Shown: positions 27,784 through 36,356 of the stretch, piece by piece
How the letters are laid out: every line of letters starts with the position of its first letter
How positions within the stretch are numbered: the first letter of the stretch is position 1
NCBI RefSeq assembly: GCF_013393345.1
Contig: NZ_QJRF01000040.1
Coordinates: 1 to 64,000 of the forward strand
Source: Pseudomonas taiwanensis
Lineage (GTDB): Bacteria; Pseudomonadota; Gammaproteobacteria; Pseudomonadales; Pseudomonadaceae
Length of the DNA: 64,000 nt
Direction: 5' to 3'
Notes under the pieces: model-generated
Database searches by the model: none
The model's input: the letters and a program-made list of their open reading frames with translations, nothing else
What the model was told of the DNA's origin: nothing
Program-made: the position numbers and the translations under genes

Positions 27784-28431
27784 TCAATGCCTCGTCTTGC
27801 GCTCAAGCAGGCGCACGCCGAGCGAAAGCGGGTAACAGAGCACGAAGTACATCGCCCCCACCAGGACATAGATCTCCAGCGGCATGAAATACACCGAGCT
27901 CAGATCCTGTGCCCGGAGCATCAGGTCCGGCGCGGCGATCAACGAGGCCACCGAGGTGTCCTTGAGTAGCGAGATCGCCACGTTGCCAATAGGCGCCAGT
28001 ACGATGCGAATCGCTTGCGGTAGCACTACCCAGCGCAGGATTTTCATGCGGGTCATGCCGATAGCCTTTGCCGCTTCCACTTGCCCTTTGGGAACGGCCT
28101 GCAGGCCCGCTCGGTAGATCTCCGAGAGGTAGGCCGCGGCGTTCAGACCCAGCCCGATCATGGCTGCCTGGAACGAGCTGAAGTGAATGCCCACTTCGGT
28201 CAGGGTGAAGTAGACGATGAACAGCTGCACCAGGGCAGGGGTGCCACGGAATACTTCGATGTAGATCAGCGCGGCGCGGCGCAACACGGCGCTGCCCGAG
28301 AGCCGTGCCAGTGCCACCAGCAGACCGACCAGCAGGCCGATCACCAGCGCACCGAACGCCAGTTGCAACGTGGCCCAGGCCGCCACCAGCAGTTCCGCCT
28401 GCGCCGCGCTCCAGAGTTCTGCGTAGCCCAT
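27784..28431 (-). CDS. polar amino-acid ABC transporter permease (HisM/GlnP type)
   Basis: A 215-residue inner-membrane protein with about five hydrophobic segments and the EAA loop that contacts the ATPase (EAAKAIGMTRMKILRWVVLPQAIRIVLAP). The N-terminal FGALVIGLLVGLLVALARLS and YIEVFRGTPALVQLFIVYF motifs are typical of the HisMQ family. It starts one base after the stop of the other permease gene. The two form a heterodimeric channel served by the binding protein and ATPase upstream. Confidence 0.92.
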   Translation of the reverse strand: MGYAELWSAAQAELLVAAWATLQLAFGALVIGLLVGLLVALARLSGSAVLRRAALIYIEVFRGTPALVQLFIVYFTLTEVGIHFSSFQAAMIGLGLNAAAYLSEIYRAGLQAVPKGQVEAAKAIGMTRMKILRWVVLPQAIRIVLAPIGNVAISLLKDTSVASLIAAPDLMLRAQDLSSVYFMPLEIYVLVGAMYFVLCYPLSLGVRLLERKTRH

Positions 28432-28432
28432 G

Positions 28433-29113
28433 TCAGTTCTCCTTGGCGATGCTGAGGCGTCGTTCGGTGCGAGCCGCCCAGTGGGAGAGCGCCAGGCTCA
28501 GCACCAGATAGATGATGGCCAGCAGGAAGTAAATAGTGTTGGTCTGGTAGGTCTCGCTGACCAGCATCCGCGCCTTGAAGGTGAGCTCCGGGACGGCCGC
28601 AGCCGATGCCAGCGACGTGTCCTTGAGCAAGCCGATGGCGAAGTTGGCCATTCCCGGAATCGCCACCTTGAATGCCTGGGGCAGCACGATGATGCGCAGC
28701 GCCATACGGCGCGTCATGCCGATGGAGAAGGCGGCTTCGCTCTGGCCACGGTCGATGGTGAGAATGCTGGAGCGAAACACCTCCGAGAGGATCGCCGCAC
28801 CGTTCAGGCCGAAGCCGATGATTGCGGCACCGATGGCGGGCAGCGTGATACCGATGTAGGTCAGGCCAAAGTAGAGGATGAACAGCTGCGTCAGGATGGG
28901 GATGTTGCGGAATACCTCCAGGTACAGGCTGGCAATCAGGCCGAGGGCAGGATTGCGGGACAGTCGCATCAGGGCCAGGCAGAAACCCAGGACCGCGGCG
29001 ACCACGAATGCGGCCCCCGTCAGACCTATGGTCGTCAGGGCGCCGATGCCAAGTACCTTGAGGAAGTAGGGCAACAGTTCGAGCGTTCTTTCGAGACCAC
29101 TGACTTCCAGCAT
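28433..29113 (-). CDS. polar amino-acid ABC transporter permease (HisQ type)
   Basis: A 226-residue inner-membrane partner of the following permease. Landmarks: YLEVFRNIPILTQLFILYF and the EAA loop SEAAFSIGMTRRMALRIIVLPQAFKVAIPG. Several hydrophobic helices span the sequence. It lies three bases after the ATPase gene and one base before the second permease, so the three are clearly one translational unit. Confidence 0.92.
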   Translation of the reverse strand: MLEVSGLERTLELLPYFLKVLGIGALTTIGLTGAAFVVAAVLGFCLALMRLSRNPALGLIASLYLEVFRNIPILTQLFILYFGLTYIGITLPAIGAAIIGFGLNGAAILSEVFRSSILTIDRGQSEAAFSIGMTRRMALRIIVLPQAFKVAIPGMANFAIGLLKDTSLASAAAVPELTFKARMLVSETYQTNTIYFLLAIIYLVLSLALSHWAARTERRLSIAKEN

Positions 29114-29116
29114 CGA

Positions 29117-29899
29117 TCAGTGCTCCTTCACGGCGCAGATGAACGCGCGAGTGCGCTCGACCTGGCTGTCGCGGAATATCTGCTGGGGTGGTCCCTGTTC
29201 GACGATGTTGCCGTCGGCCATGAAAATCACCTGGTCGGAGACGCTTTCGGCGAAGCGCATTTCGTGGGTCACGATGATCATGGTCATGCCTTCTTCGGCG
29301 AGCTTGCGCATCACCGCGAGCACTTCGCCCACCAGCTCCGGATCGAGCGCCGAGGTGGCCTCGTCGAAGAGCATCAGCTTGGGCCGCATCGCCAGCGCGC
29401 GGGCGATGGCGATGCGTTGCTGCTGCCCACCGGAGAGCTGGTCCGGATAGGCGTCTCGCTTGGCCAGCATGCCCACCTTCTTCAGCAGGTCCTCGGCCTG
29501 TTCGATGGCCTCGGCGCGATCCCGTTGCTGGACCTTGAGCGGACCCAGGATGATGTTTTCCAGCACGCTGAGGTGGGGGAACAGGTTGAAGCGCTGGAAC
29601 ACCATGCCGATCTCGGCACGCATCCGTGCCAGGTCCTTGTCACCCATGGGCACCTTGCGGGTGCCCACCTGGCGCTGGCCGATCAGTTCATTGTCGATGT
29701 AGATGCTGCCTCGGGTTGGCTCCTCCAGGTAGTTGATGCAGCGGAGCAGGGTGGTCTTACCGGACCCGCTGGGCCCGATAAGGGAGATTTTCTGGCCCTG
29801 TTGCACATTGAGGTCGATGCCTTTGAGGACGTCCAGGTGGCCATAGGACTTGTGCAGCCCTTCGATTCGTACCAGCGGAGTGGATTCAGCCATGAGCAT
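29117..29899 (-). CDS. amino-acid ABC transporter ATPase
   Basis: A 260-residue ABC ATPase: Walker [11 protein letters not shown]-loop [15 protein letters not shown], signature [15 protein letters not shown], Walker [15 protein letters not shown] and H-loop VTHEMRFAE. It closely matches GlnQ/HisP proteins. Two ATG codons are possible at the start (29899 or 29893). It sits 41 bp after the binding-protein gene and directly before the permeases. Confidence 0.94.
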   Translation of the reverse strand: MLMAESTPLVRIEGLHKSYGHLDVLKGIDLNVQQGQKISLIGPSGSGKTTLLRCINYLEEPTRGSIYIDNELIGQRQVGTRKVPMGDKDLARMRAEIGMVFQRFNLFPHLSVLENIILGPLKVQQRDRAEAIEQAEDLLKKVGMLAKRDAYPDQLSGGQQQRIAIARALAMRPKLMLFDEATSALDPELVGEVLAVMRKLAEEGMTMIIVTHEMRFAESVSDQVIFMADGNIVEQGPPQQIFRDSQVERTRAFICAVKEH

Positions 29900-29940
29900 T
29901 TCCCGTGGTTGAGGTGACGAGTGCGGTCAGCAACCGGATC

Positions 29941-30906
29941 TCAAGAGAAGGCCTGGCTGAAATCGCGCAAGGGGTGCTCGAAGGGCCCGATCAGATTGCC
30001 TTTCTCGTCCCGGTCCACGCCGATGCGCTGGTCCTTGGGCAGGGGCACGAGGTAATCGGGGTTCTTGATGCCGTACTTGGCGAGGACCGGGCGGACCTGG
30101 TCGGTGCTCTTCAGCCAGCGCAGCCCCTGGTTCACGGCATCGAACAAGTCCTGGTTTTCTGGATGGATGCCCCATATCGCCTCGAACTTGGCGGTCAGGC
30201 TGGGGAACTTCTCGTCGAACTGGATGGGCACCTGCTTCAGCTTGAGGCTGGGGTCCTGGAGGATCATGTAGTCGATGGTCGGCGCATCCAGGACGGCGAA
30301 GTCCAGGCGCCCGGCGCGTACGTCGCGCAGGCAGGCGTCGGTGCTGTCGTAGAGCTTCACCTCCTTCACGCCTTCCACCCTTTTCATGTCCGGAATGATG
30401 AAGTAGCCGGTGTTACTACCCAGGGTCCGGCCCTTCAGGTCGGAGATGGTGAGGGTGTCCTTGAACGGCTCGTCCTCGCGCATGATCACGTAGGCGCCGG
30501 TGTAGAACACGGCATCGGTCAGCAGCAGGATTTTCGAGCGCATGGGATTCCATGCGAAGTTGCCGCCGAACCAGTCGGCACGCCCGGACCGGACGGCTTC
30601 GATCACGGCGGGGAAGCCCATGGTCAGGACGTCGAGCTTGAGTTCGAGACGGTCGGCGATGAGTTTCAGGAGTTCGAGGTCGGTGCCGATCGGCTGCCCG
30701 TCGCGCACGGCGCCAAGGGGCATGTCACCCAGGCAGGCCGCCGTCAGGTAGCCGGGGCGAATGGTCTTGATCGGTTTGTCGGCCGCCTGGACGGCGGGAA
30801 GGCGTCCCATGGCGCTGCCGAGCAGGACAGCCATTGAGCCGTAACCCGTGACTTTCAGCAGGTTGCGCCGCGAAATACCCCGTGCGTCGAATTTGAAGTC
30901 GGACAT
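29941..30906 (-). CDS. ABC transporter substrate-binding protein with Tat-type signal
   Basis: A 321-residue family-3 solute-binding protein. The N-terminus ISRRNLLKVTGYGSM carries the twin-arginine motif SRRNLLK, followed by a hydrophobic run ending at AVQAADKP, so export as a folded protein is likely. The mature domain has IGTDLELLKLIADRL, FPAVIEAVRSGRADW, LKGRTLGSNTGYF and RAGRLDFAVLDAP. Amino-acid binding proteins of this family usually use Sec signals. It is the first ABC gene after the permease gene and shares its direction. The ligand is not identifiable. Confidence 0.9.
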   Translation of the reverse strand: MSDFKFDARGISRRNLLKVTGYGSMAVLLGSAMGRLPAVQAADKPIKTIRPGYLTAACLGDMPLGAVRDGQPIGTDLELLKLIADRLELKLDVLTMGFPAVIEAVRSGRADWFGGNFAWNPMRSKILLLTDAVFYTGAYVIMREDEPFKDTLTISDLKGRTLGSNTGYFIIPDMKRVEGVKEVKLYDSTDACLRDVRAGRLDFAVLDAPTIDYMILQDPSLKLKQVPIQFDEKFPSLTAKFEAIWGIHPENQDLFDAVNQGLRWLKSTDQVRPVLAKYGIKNPDYLVPLPKDQRIGVDRDEKGNLIGPFEHPLRDFSQAFS

Positions 30907-30988
30907 AGATCACCTGTGTGCGAATGGTTGTGGAGACTGATACAGCCGTACAACACGAGGCCATCCCTGGCCCAACCTTCCCGGGGCG

Positions 30989-32422
30989 TCAGGATCGTGG
31001 GGTTACGCCAGCCAGGTTGGCGTTGGCACGGGCGAGAGGCTTGTCGCCCTCCGCGCGCCGACGTTTGAGCAACAGATAGCAGCCAGACACCACGGCAAGA
31101 CTCACCAGGCTGGCCAGGAATTGCGTCCGCAGGGATTCCTGGAAGGCCATGGCGGCAAGGACACCGGCAATCACCGCTACCACAGCATAGGAAAGCCAGG
31201 GGAACAGCCACATGCGGAGGGTCAGCCGCGCTGGCTCCGTGGCCTCGATGCGGCGGCGCACGCGGATTTGCGCCAGGGCGACCGCCAGGTACACGAAGAG
31301 CATCACCGCGCCGGACGCATTCACCAGGAAGAGGAACACGCCCTGGGGCGAAATGATCGCCGCCATGATCGCGATGTAGCCGATCACGCTGCTCAGCAGC
31401 ACGGCCGCCCGCGGCACTTTGCGCCCGGTCAGGGTGGACAGTCTGGCCGGAGCGTCACCGCGCTGGCTGAGGCCGAAGAGAATCCGCGATGACACATACA
31501 GCCCGGAGTTCAGTGCCGAGAGCACGGCCACCAGGACCACGGCTTCCATGATCATCGACGCGCCGGGGATGCGCATGACATCCAGCGCCGACACGAATGG
31601 CGAATGCCCGGCCACGATCTGGCCCCAGGGCACCACGCAGACGATCAGGAAGATCGAGCCGACATAGAAGGTGATCACGCGGAAGATCACCGAGCGGGTC
31701 ATGTTCGCGACGTTCTTGGAGGGATCGTCCGACTCGGCAGCAGCGATGGTGGCGATCTCCGCGCCACCCACGGCGAAGATCACCGTCGGTACCCCTGCCA
31801 GGATCGCGCTCACGCCAAAGGGCATGAAACCGCGGTCGTTCACCAGGTTGTCGAGCAGCGCGCCGGTGCTGGGCGCAAATCCGAAGAGGTAGGCTGCCGT
31901 CACACCGATGAAGACGATGATCGCGAAGACCTTCAGCGACGCGAACCAGTATTCGAACTCACCGTAGGATTTCACGGACAAGCAGTTGATGGCGGTCATG
32001 ATCGCCAGCAGAGCCAAGCCGATCGTCCACGCCGGCAGCGGAATCCACTGCTCGAGGATGTTGGCGCCGACCACGGCCTCCACCGCGACGACGATTACCC
32101 AGAAGTACCAGTACAACCATCCGCTGGTGAATCCGACCCAGTTGCCCAGGCCGATGCGGGCGTACTCGGTGAACGAGCCGACGCCGGGCAGGGCCACTGC
32201 CATCTCGCCGAGCATGCGCATCACCAGCATCACGACGATGCCAGCGGCGAGATAACTGAGGAACGCCGCCGGGCCGATGGCCTGGATGGTGGCGCTGCTG
32301 CCGACGAAAAGACCCGCGCCGATAATGCCGCCGAGGGAGATCATCGTGATGTGACGCTGACGCAGGGCACCGCTGAGACGTTGCTCGCCAGCCTTGCCAG
32401 GGGTTTGTCCGGTGTCGTTCAT
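30989..32422 (-). CDS. APC-superfamily amino-acid permease (GabP/AnsP-like)
   Basis: A 477-residue transporter with about twelve membrane helices. Helix 1 has the AAT-family signature RHITMISLGGIIGAGLFVGS; further landmarks are FTSGWLYWYFWVIVVAVEAVVGANI and IFAVGGAEIATIAAAESDDPSKNV. It belongs with the proton-coupled GABA, asparagine and D-serine/D-alanine/glycine permeases. It is the first leftward gene facing the MocR regulator across a 336-bp region, and 82 bp upstream of the ABC transporter genes, possibly in one transcript. Confidence 0.9.
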   Translation of the reverse strand: MNDTGQTPGKAGEQRLSGALRQRHITMISLGGIIGAGLFVGSSATIQAIGPAAFLSYLAAGIVVMLVMRMLGEMAVALPGVGSFTEYARIGLGNWVGFTSGWLYWYFWVIVVAVEAVVGANILEQWIPLPAWTIGLALLAIMTAINCLSVKSYGEFEYWFASLKVFAIIVFIGVTAAYLFGFAPSTGALLDNLVNDRGFMPFGVSAILAGVPTVIFAVGGAEIATIAAAESDDPSKNVANMTRSVIFRVITFYVGSIFLIVCVVPWGQIVAGHSPFVSALDVMRIPGASMIMEAVVLVAVLSALNSGLYVSSRILFGLSQRGDAPARLSTLTGRKVPRAAVLLSSVIGYIAIMAAIISPQGVFLFLVNASGAVMLFVYLAVALAQIRVRRRIEATEPARLTLRMWLFPWLSYAVVAVIAGVLAAMAFQESLRTQFLASLVSLAVVSGCYLLLKRRRAEGDKPLARANANLAGVTPRS

Positions 32423-32758
32423 TGGATGGCCTCCGCCATGACATTCAGTAGGGAAGGGCAGGGTGAAGCCGAGAAGGATTTAACGCGGGGGAAGCTGCAC
32501 ACCGGGTATCCTGTTGCGCCCGCCAAGGCGCTGGGGCTGCGGTGCGACGGGGTTGCCGAGGGCATGCCTGGCTTTAGGTATACGAGAGTCATGTGCGTGT
32601 CCGTTGAGGCTGAAGCTATTTTTATTGTGATGCATGACAAGCATTACAACTCCACACTAACTACCACATTTTAGCTTGTCAATCGCCTTTGTATCGGATA
32701 AAAAGCAATACAAGTTTGCTATTTGTCTCGCTGATGGCATGACAAACAAGGAAGCACC
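32423..32758. promoter_or_regulatory. divergent promoter region with three TGACAA-type boxes
   Basis: 336 bp, noticeably AT-richer than its neighbours from about 32600. TGACAAGC (32635-32642), GCTTGTCA (32674-32681, inverted) and TGACAAAC (32740-32747) form an inverted pair and a direct copy. Arrays of this sort between a MocR gene and its target are typical MocR operators. They lie so that both the permease and the mocR promoters could be controlled. Confidence 0.55.
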
Positions 32759-34177
32759 ATGAGCCAATTCGAACAATTGCTGGGCGAGCTGAAGGCCAAT
32801 GCGGGATTGCACCGGGACTCGGCGGAAACCCTTTACGCCCAACTGGCAGACGCGCTGTCTGAAGCGATTCGTAGCGGAAAGCTCAAGCCGGGCGACCGAC
32901 TGCCACCGCACCGTGAGTTCGCCAGCGCGCTGGAGCTCAACATCACCACCATTACCAAGGCGATGGCTGTGCTGCAGCAGAAAGGCCTGGTGGAAAGCCG
33001 GCCCGGGCGGGGTACGCAGGTCGCCCAACCGCGTCACCCAGCGGCGCAGTTCCAGTCGGCACCCAGCAATGACCCGGGAACGGTCGACCTGAGTGTCAAC
33101 CGACCCGCCACCGATGGCTTCAACCGGGTGCTCGCGCAATTGCTGCCGCGTCTGTCCAGCGATTCGCGCTTCGTCGACATGAAGGACTACCACCCTTCTG
33201 AAGGCCCGCTCTGGGCGCGGGAAGCCGCGGCGCAATGGCTGCGCCACACCGGCGTGCAGGCCGAAGCAGGCCAGGTACTGATTGTCGAAGGGGCGCAGCA
33301 CGGCATTGCCAGCACGTTGCGGAGCCTGACCAACAGCGGCGACGTCATCCTGGCCGACAGTGTTACCTACCAGGGCATCAATGCGCTCTGCCGTTCCTTG
33401 GGGCTGATCCTGGTCGGGGTCGACTCCGATGCGCGGGGTATGTGTCCGGATGCATTGCGCGAGGCCTGTACCGAACATCAGCCGCGACTGCTGTTCCTGG
33501 TGCCGTCGATCCACAACCCGACCGCCATCACCCTGGACACCGAGCGCCGCGAGGAGCTGGCAGCGGTGATCCGCGAGACCAACCTGCTGGTCATAGAGGA
33601 TGACGTCTACCGGCCCTTGCTGGACCAGTCGCCGCCACCCATTGCTTCAATGCTGCCGGAACGGACTATCTACGTGTCCGCCCTGTCGAAATGCATTGCG
33701 CCAGGCTTGCGCATGGGCTTCCTCATGGCGCCGCAGGGGTTGGTGCAGGACATCGCCGCCATGCAGCGCATCGATTGCTGGAGCACGTCACCCTTCACCG
33801 CGCTCATTGCTACTCGCCTGATCGAAGACGGTCACGCCGAGGAGTTGGTTGCGGAACAGCGCGAAGAGCTGCGCAGCAGGCAAGCACTATTGGCCGCTCA
33901 CCTCGACGGGCTGGAGTTCCAACACAGCGCCACCGGTACCCATGCCTGGCTGATCCTGCCTGAGCCCTGGACCGGGTCGCGCTTCGCACGTCTTTGCCAG
34001 GACCGCGGCGTGGTCCTGCTCGCAGGCGGCGCCTTCACCCTTCGCCCTGAACTCTCCCCGCAGGCGGTGCGCATCAATATCTCGGCTGCGCTGTCGCGGG
34101 AGCAATTGGTCAAGGCCCTCAAGGAAATCAGCCAGCTGGCGCGCCAGGGGCATCTCTACATGCACAACCGGATCTGA
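32759..34177 (+). CDS. MocR-type (GntR winged helix + aminotransferase domain) regulator
   Basis: A 472-residue regulator. The N-terminal winged helix spans ~1-80 (LYAQLADALSEAIRSGKLKPGDRLPPHREFA), and the class-I aminotransferase-like domain follows (VEGAQHGIASTL, VPSIHNPTAITLD, IEDDVYRPLL). The PLP-binding lysine lies in VSALSKCIAPGLRMGF. MocR proteins sense PLP adducts of amino acids or amines. It faces the amino-acid permease and starts the rightward MocR / oxidase / RidA series, so its effector is probably the substrate of that pathway. Confidence 0.92.
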   Translation: MSQFEQLLGELKANAGLHRDSAETLYAQLADALSEAIRSGKLKPGDRLPPHREFASALELNITTITKAMAVLQQKGLVESRPGRGTQVAQPRHPAAQFQSAPSNDPGTVDLSVNRPATDGFNRVLAQLLPRLSSDSRFVDMKDYHPSEGPLWAREAAAQWLRHTGVQAEAGQVLIVEGAQHGIASTLRSLTNSGDVILADSVTYQGINALCRSLGLILVGVDSDARGMCPDALREACTEHQPRLLFLVPSIHNPTAITLDTERREELAAVIRETNLLVIEDDVYRPLLDQSPPPIASMLPERTIYVSALSKCIAPGLRMGFLMAPQGLVQDIAAMQRIDCWSTSPFTALIATRLIEDGHAEELVAEQREELRSRQALLAAHLDGLEFQHSATGTHAWLILPEPWTGSRFARLCQDRGVVLLAGGAFTLRPELSPQAVRINISAALSREQLVKALKEISQLARQGHLYMHNRI

Positions 34178-34181
34178 GGAC

Positions 34182-35426
34182 ATGACACAACCGATTCATT
34201 GTGAAATCGCAGTTATCGGCGCAGGCGTTGTCGGCGTTGCCACCGCGCTGTGGTTGCGCCGCCAGGGCTATGAGGTGCTGTTGCTCGAGCGTGAGGGCGT
34301 GGCATCCGGGGCCTCCTACGGTAATGCCGGCACCCTGGCGCCCTATGGTGTGATGCCGATCGCCCAGCCTTCATTGCTGAAGGCCATCCCGTCGCTGTTG
34401 TTTTCGCCAGGCTCTCCCTTTGTCATCAACTGGAAGCGACTGCCCCAGTTGATGCCCTGGCTGCTGCGATTTCTCAATGAATGCCGTGCGTCGCGCTGTG
34501 AGTCCAACACTCAGGCGTTGGCCCGGATTCTCCAGCGAACTTACAGCGGTTACGCGCCGCTGCTGGAGGACAGTCCCCAAGCGAACCAGCACCTGCGTCA
34601 CAACGGCTGCCTCTACCTCTATGGCTCCGAGGCAAGCTTCGCCGGTGCCCAAGCGGCTATCGAGCTGCGGCGTTCCTTGGGCATCGCCCAGCAAGAGCTG
34701 AGTGCCGCCGAGGTGGACCAACTGGAGCCGCATCTCGCCGGCAGTGCAGTGGCTGGTCTCCTGTTCCCAGACTCCTCGCACATGGATGACCCGCGAGCCT
34801 TCATCGAAGCATTGGCGGCGCCCCTGGTTGCCGAGGGTGTGCTGCAGGCGGCGACCGTCATTGACATCCAACGCCAGGCAGCCGGGCTTTACCTGACCTG
34901 TGCCGAAGGCGCGGCCTATCGTGCTGACCGTGTCGTGGTCTGTGGCGGTGCCTGGTCCGCCGCGCTGGCGCAACAGGTCGGCGACCGCATCCCGCTGGAT
35001 ACGGAGCGCGGTTACCACATCGAGTTCGACCTGCCGGAAGCCTTGCTGAATCGCCCCTGCTGCCCGGTGGAAAGCGCGTTCTACATGACCCCTATGGCAG
35101 GTCGTCTGCGGGTAGCGGGAACGGTGGAGCTAGGTTCGATCAAGGACCCGGCCAACCCCGCACGCTTCGACTACCTGGAACACCATGTACGGCGAGTACT
35201 GGGGCTGACGGTGCCGGTCGCGCGCAGATGGCTGGGCTTTCGTCCGTCCCTTCCGGACTCCTTGCCCGTCATCGGCCCTTCGCCCAATGAGCCTCGACTG
35301 ATCTACGCCTTCGGTCATCAGCACCTGGGCCTCACGCTGGCAGGGGCGACCGGCCAGTTGGTGGCGGATTGCATCGCAGGCAAGCCCCCGCGCTGGCTGG
35401 ACAGTTTTTCAGTGCAACGTTTCTGA
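34182..35426 (+). CDS. DadA-like FAD-dependent amino-acid dehydrogenase/oxidase
   Basis: A 414-residue DAO-family flavoenzyme similar to the small subunit of D-amino acid dehydrogenase. The FAD-binding start is IAVIGAGVVGVATALWLRRQGY; GASYGNAGTLAPYGVMP and, near the end, FRPSLPDSLPVIGPSPNEPRLIYAFGHQHLGLT are family signatures. It oxidises an amine or D-amino acid to an imine, passing electrons to the membrane quinone pool or O2. It starts four bases after mocR and is followed by a RidA gene that would hydrolyse the imine. Confidence 0.9.
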   Translation: MTQPIHCEIAVIGAGVVGVATALWLRRQGYEVLLLEREGVASGASYGNAGTLAPYGVMPIAQPSLLKAIPSLLFSPGSPFVINWKRLPQLMPWLLRFLNECRASRCESNTQALARILQRTYSGYAPLLEDSPQANQHLRHNGCLYLYGSEASFAGAQAAIELRRSLGIAQQELSAAEVDQLEPHLAGSAVAGLLFPDSSHMDDPRAFIEALAAPLVAEGVLQAATVIDIQRQAAGLYLTCAEGAAYRADRVVVCGGAWSAALAQQVGDRIPLDTERGYHIEFDLPEALLNRPCCPVESAFYMTPMAGRLRVAGTVELGSIKDPANPARFDYLEHHVRRVLGLTVPVARRWLGFRPSLPDSLPVIGPSPNEPRLIYAFGHQHLGLTLAGATGQLVADCIAGKPPRWLDSFSVQRF

Positions 35427-35454
35427 ACCGCACCCTTTCACGGGAGAACCCGCT

Positions 35455-35802
35455 ATGGAAAGAATCGAACGCGCCCGCACCAATTCGCGCATGAGCCAGA
35501 TCGTCATTCACGGCAACACCGTGTACCTGGCCGGGCAGGTCGGTGAACCGCACCACGAAGTCGCCGAACAGACCCGCGATGCCCTGGCACGGCTCGACAC
35601 GTTGCTTGAGGAAGCCGGCTCATCACGGGAAAAACTGCTTCAAGTCACCATCTGGCTTGCCGATATGAGCGACTTCACGGCGATGAATGCCGTCTGGGAT
35701 GCGTGGGTGCCAGCCGGCCATGCTCCCGCCAGGGCATGCGGGGAGGCCAAGTTGGCCGATCCCGCGTTGCGGGTGGAGGTGATCGCCTGCGCGTCGCGTT
35801 GA
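35455..35802 (+). CDS. RidA-family imine/enamine deaminase
   Basis: A 115-residue YjgF/RidA protein of normal size. Seen: VIHGNTVYLAGQVG, EQTRDALARLDTLLEEAG, LQVTIWLADMSDF, and the C-terminal PARACGEAKLADPALRVEVIACA, which holds the substrate-binding Arg and the Glu of the active site. GGGAGAA precedes the ATG. It lies 28 bp after the flavin oxidase, which makes imines, so the two form a production-and-clearance pair. Confidence 0.92.
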   Translation: MERIERARTNSRMSQIVIHGNTVYLAGQVGEPHHEVAEQTRDALARLDTLLEEAGSSREKLLQVTIWLADMSDFTAMNAVWDAWVPAGHAPARACGEAKLADPALRVEVIACASR

Positions 35803-35916
35803 CGGCTACACCCGCAATTGGTCCGTCTTGTCGCGCCAGGCGATGAGGGTGGCAGTGCTGGACTACCATCACCTTTCCAGCACCCATTCTCACCGCCACC
35901 CTTGGAGGCCTCGCGC

Positions 35917-36225
35917 ATGACTGATCGTTACTCCGGGACCCGTGAGATTGCAGAAGACCGGGCTGTTGCCGGGGCCGCATTGATTCCGGTTCCTCTGCGG
36001 GAAATGATCGATGGCCTGGATTCGGGCGCGATCAAGCCTTTTTATGCGGCCGTGGCCAACCTTGCCTTCTCGGCGGCCGACCAGTGCGAAGAGTACGACG
36101 GCTATTGCATTGGCCTGATCGACGCTGCCTACCAGCGAGGCGAACTCGGCATCGTGGAGCGCGACGAGTTGCGAAATTTCGTCATTGCCCTGTGCGCGGA
36201 TCGCAAGGGCAAGCCATCGGCGTAA
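35917..36225 (+). CDS. small conserved-type hypothetical protein
   Basis: A 102-residue soluble protein starting at an ATG with an excellent ribosome binding site (TTGGAGG, 8-nt spacing). The sequence is helical and acidic: REMIDGLDSGAIKPFYAAVANLAFSAADQCEEYDGYCIGLIDAAYQRGEL. No signal peptide, membrane segment or motif I recognise; three Cys are scattered (QCEEYDGYC and ALCAD). It is probably transcribed separately from the RidA gene and lies before the REP element that closes the region. Function unknown. Confidence 0.7.
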   Translation: MTDRYSGTREIAEDRAVAGAALIPVPLREMIDGLDSGAIKPFYAAVANLAFSAADQCEEYDGYCIGLIDAAYQRGELGIVERDELRNFVIALCADRKGKPSA

Positions 36226-36264
36226 GCGGTGACTGGTCCCCGCGATGCTCCGGGGCGATTCTTG

Positions 36265-36329
36265 TGTAGGAGCGAGCTTGCTCGCGAAAGATCGCGCTCG
36301 GACTTTTCGCGAGCAAGCTCGCTCCTACA
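36265..36329. repeat. REP palindrome pair behind algA
   Basis: Two perfect 25-bp inverted arms (36265-36289, 36305-36329) with a 15-nt loop, the standard Pseudomonas REP core. It stands between the converging hypothetical and algA genes, 27 bp after the algA stop, and can act as a 3' stabiliser or terminator of the whole alginate transcript. Confidence 0.92.
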
Positions 36330-36356
36330 GGTTCGGCCCCGCCCCGACAGGTTTCG

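Noticed and set aside
27143-27787. 214-codon leftward frame overlapping the SRAP gene and its downstream gap
   Set aside because: It overlaps a well-supported gene and has no family features.
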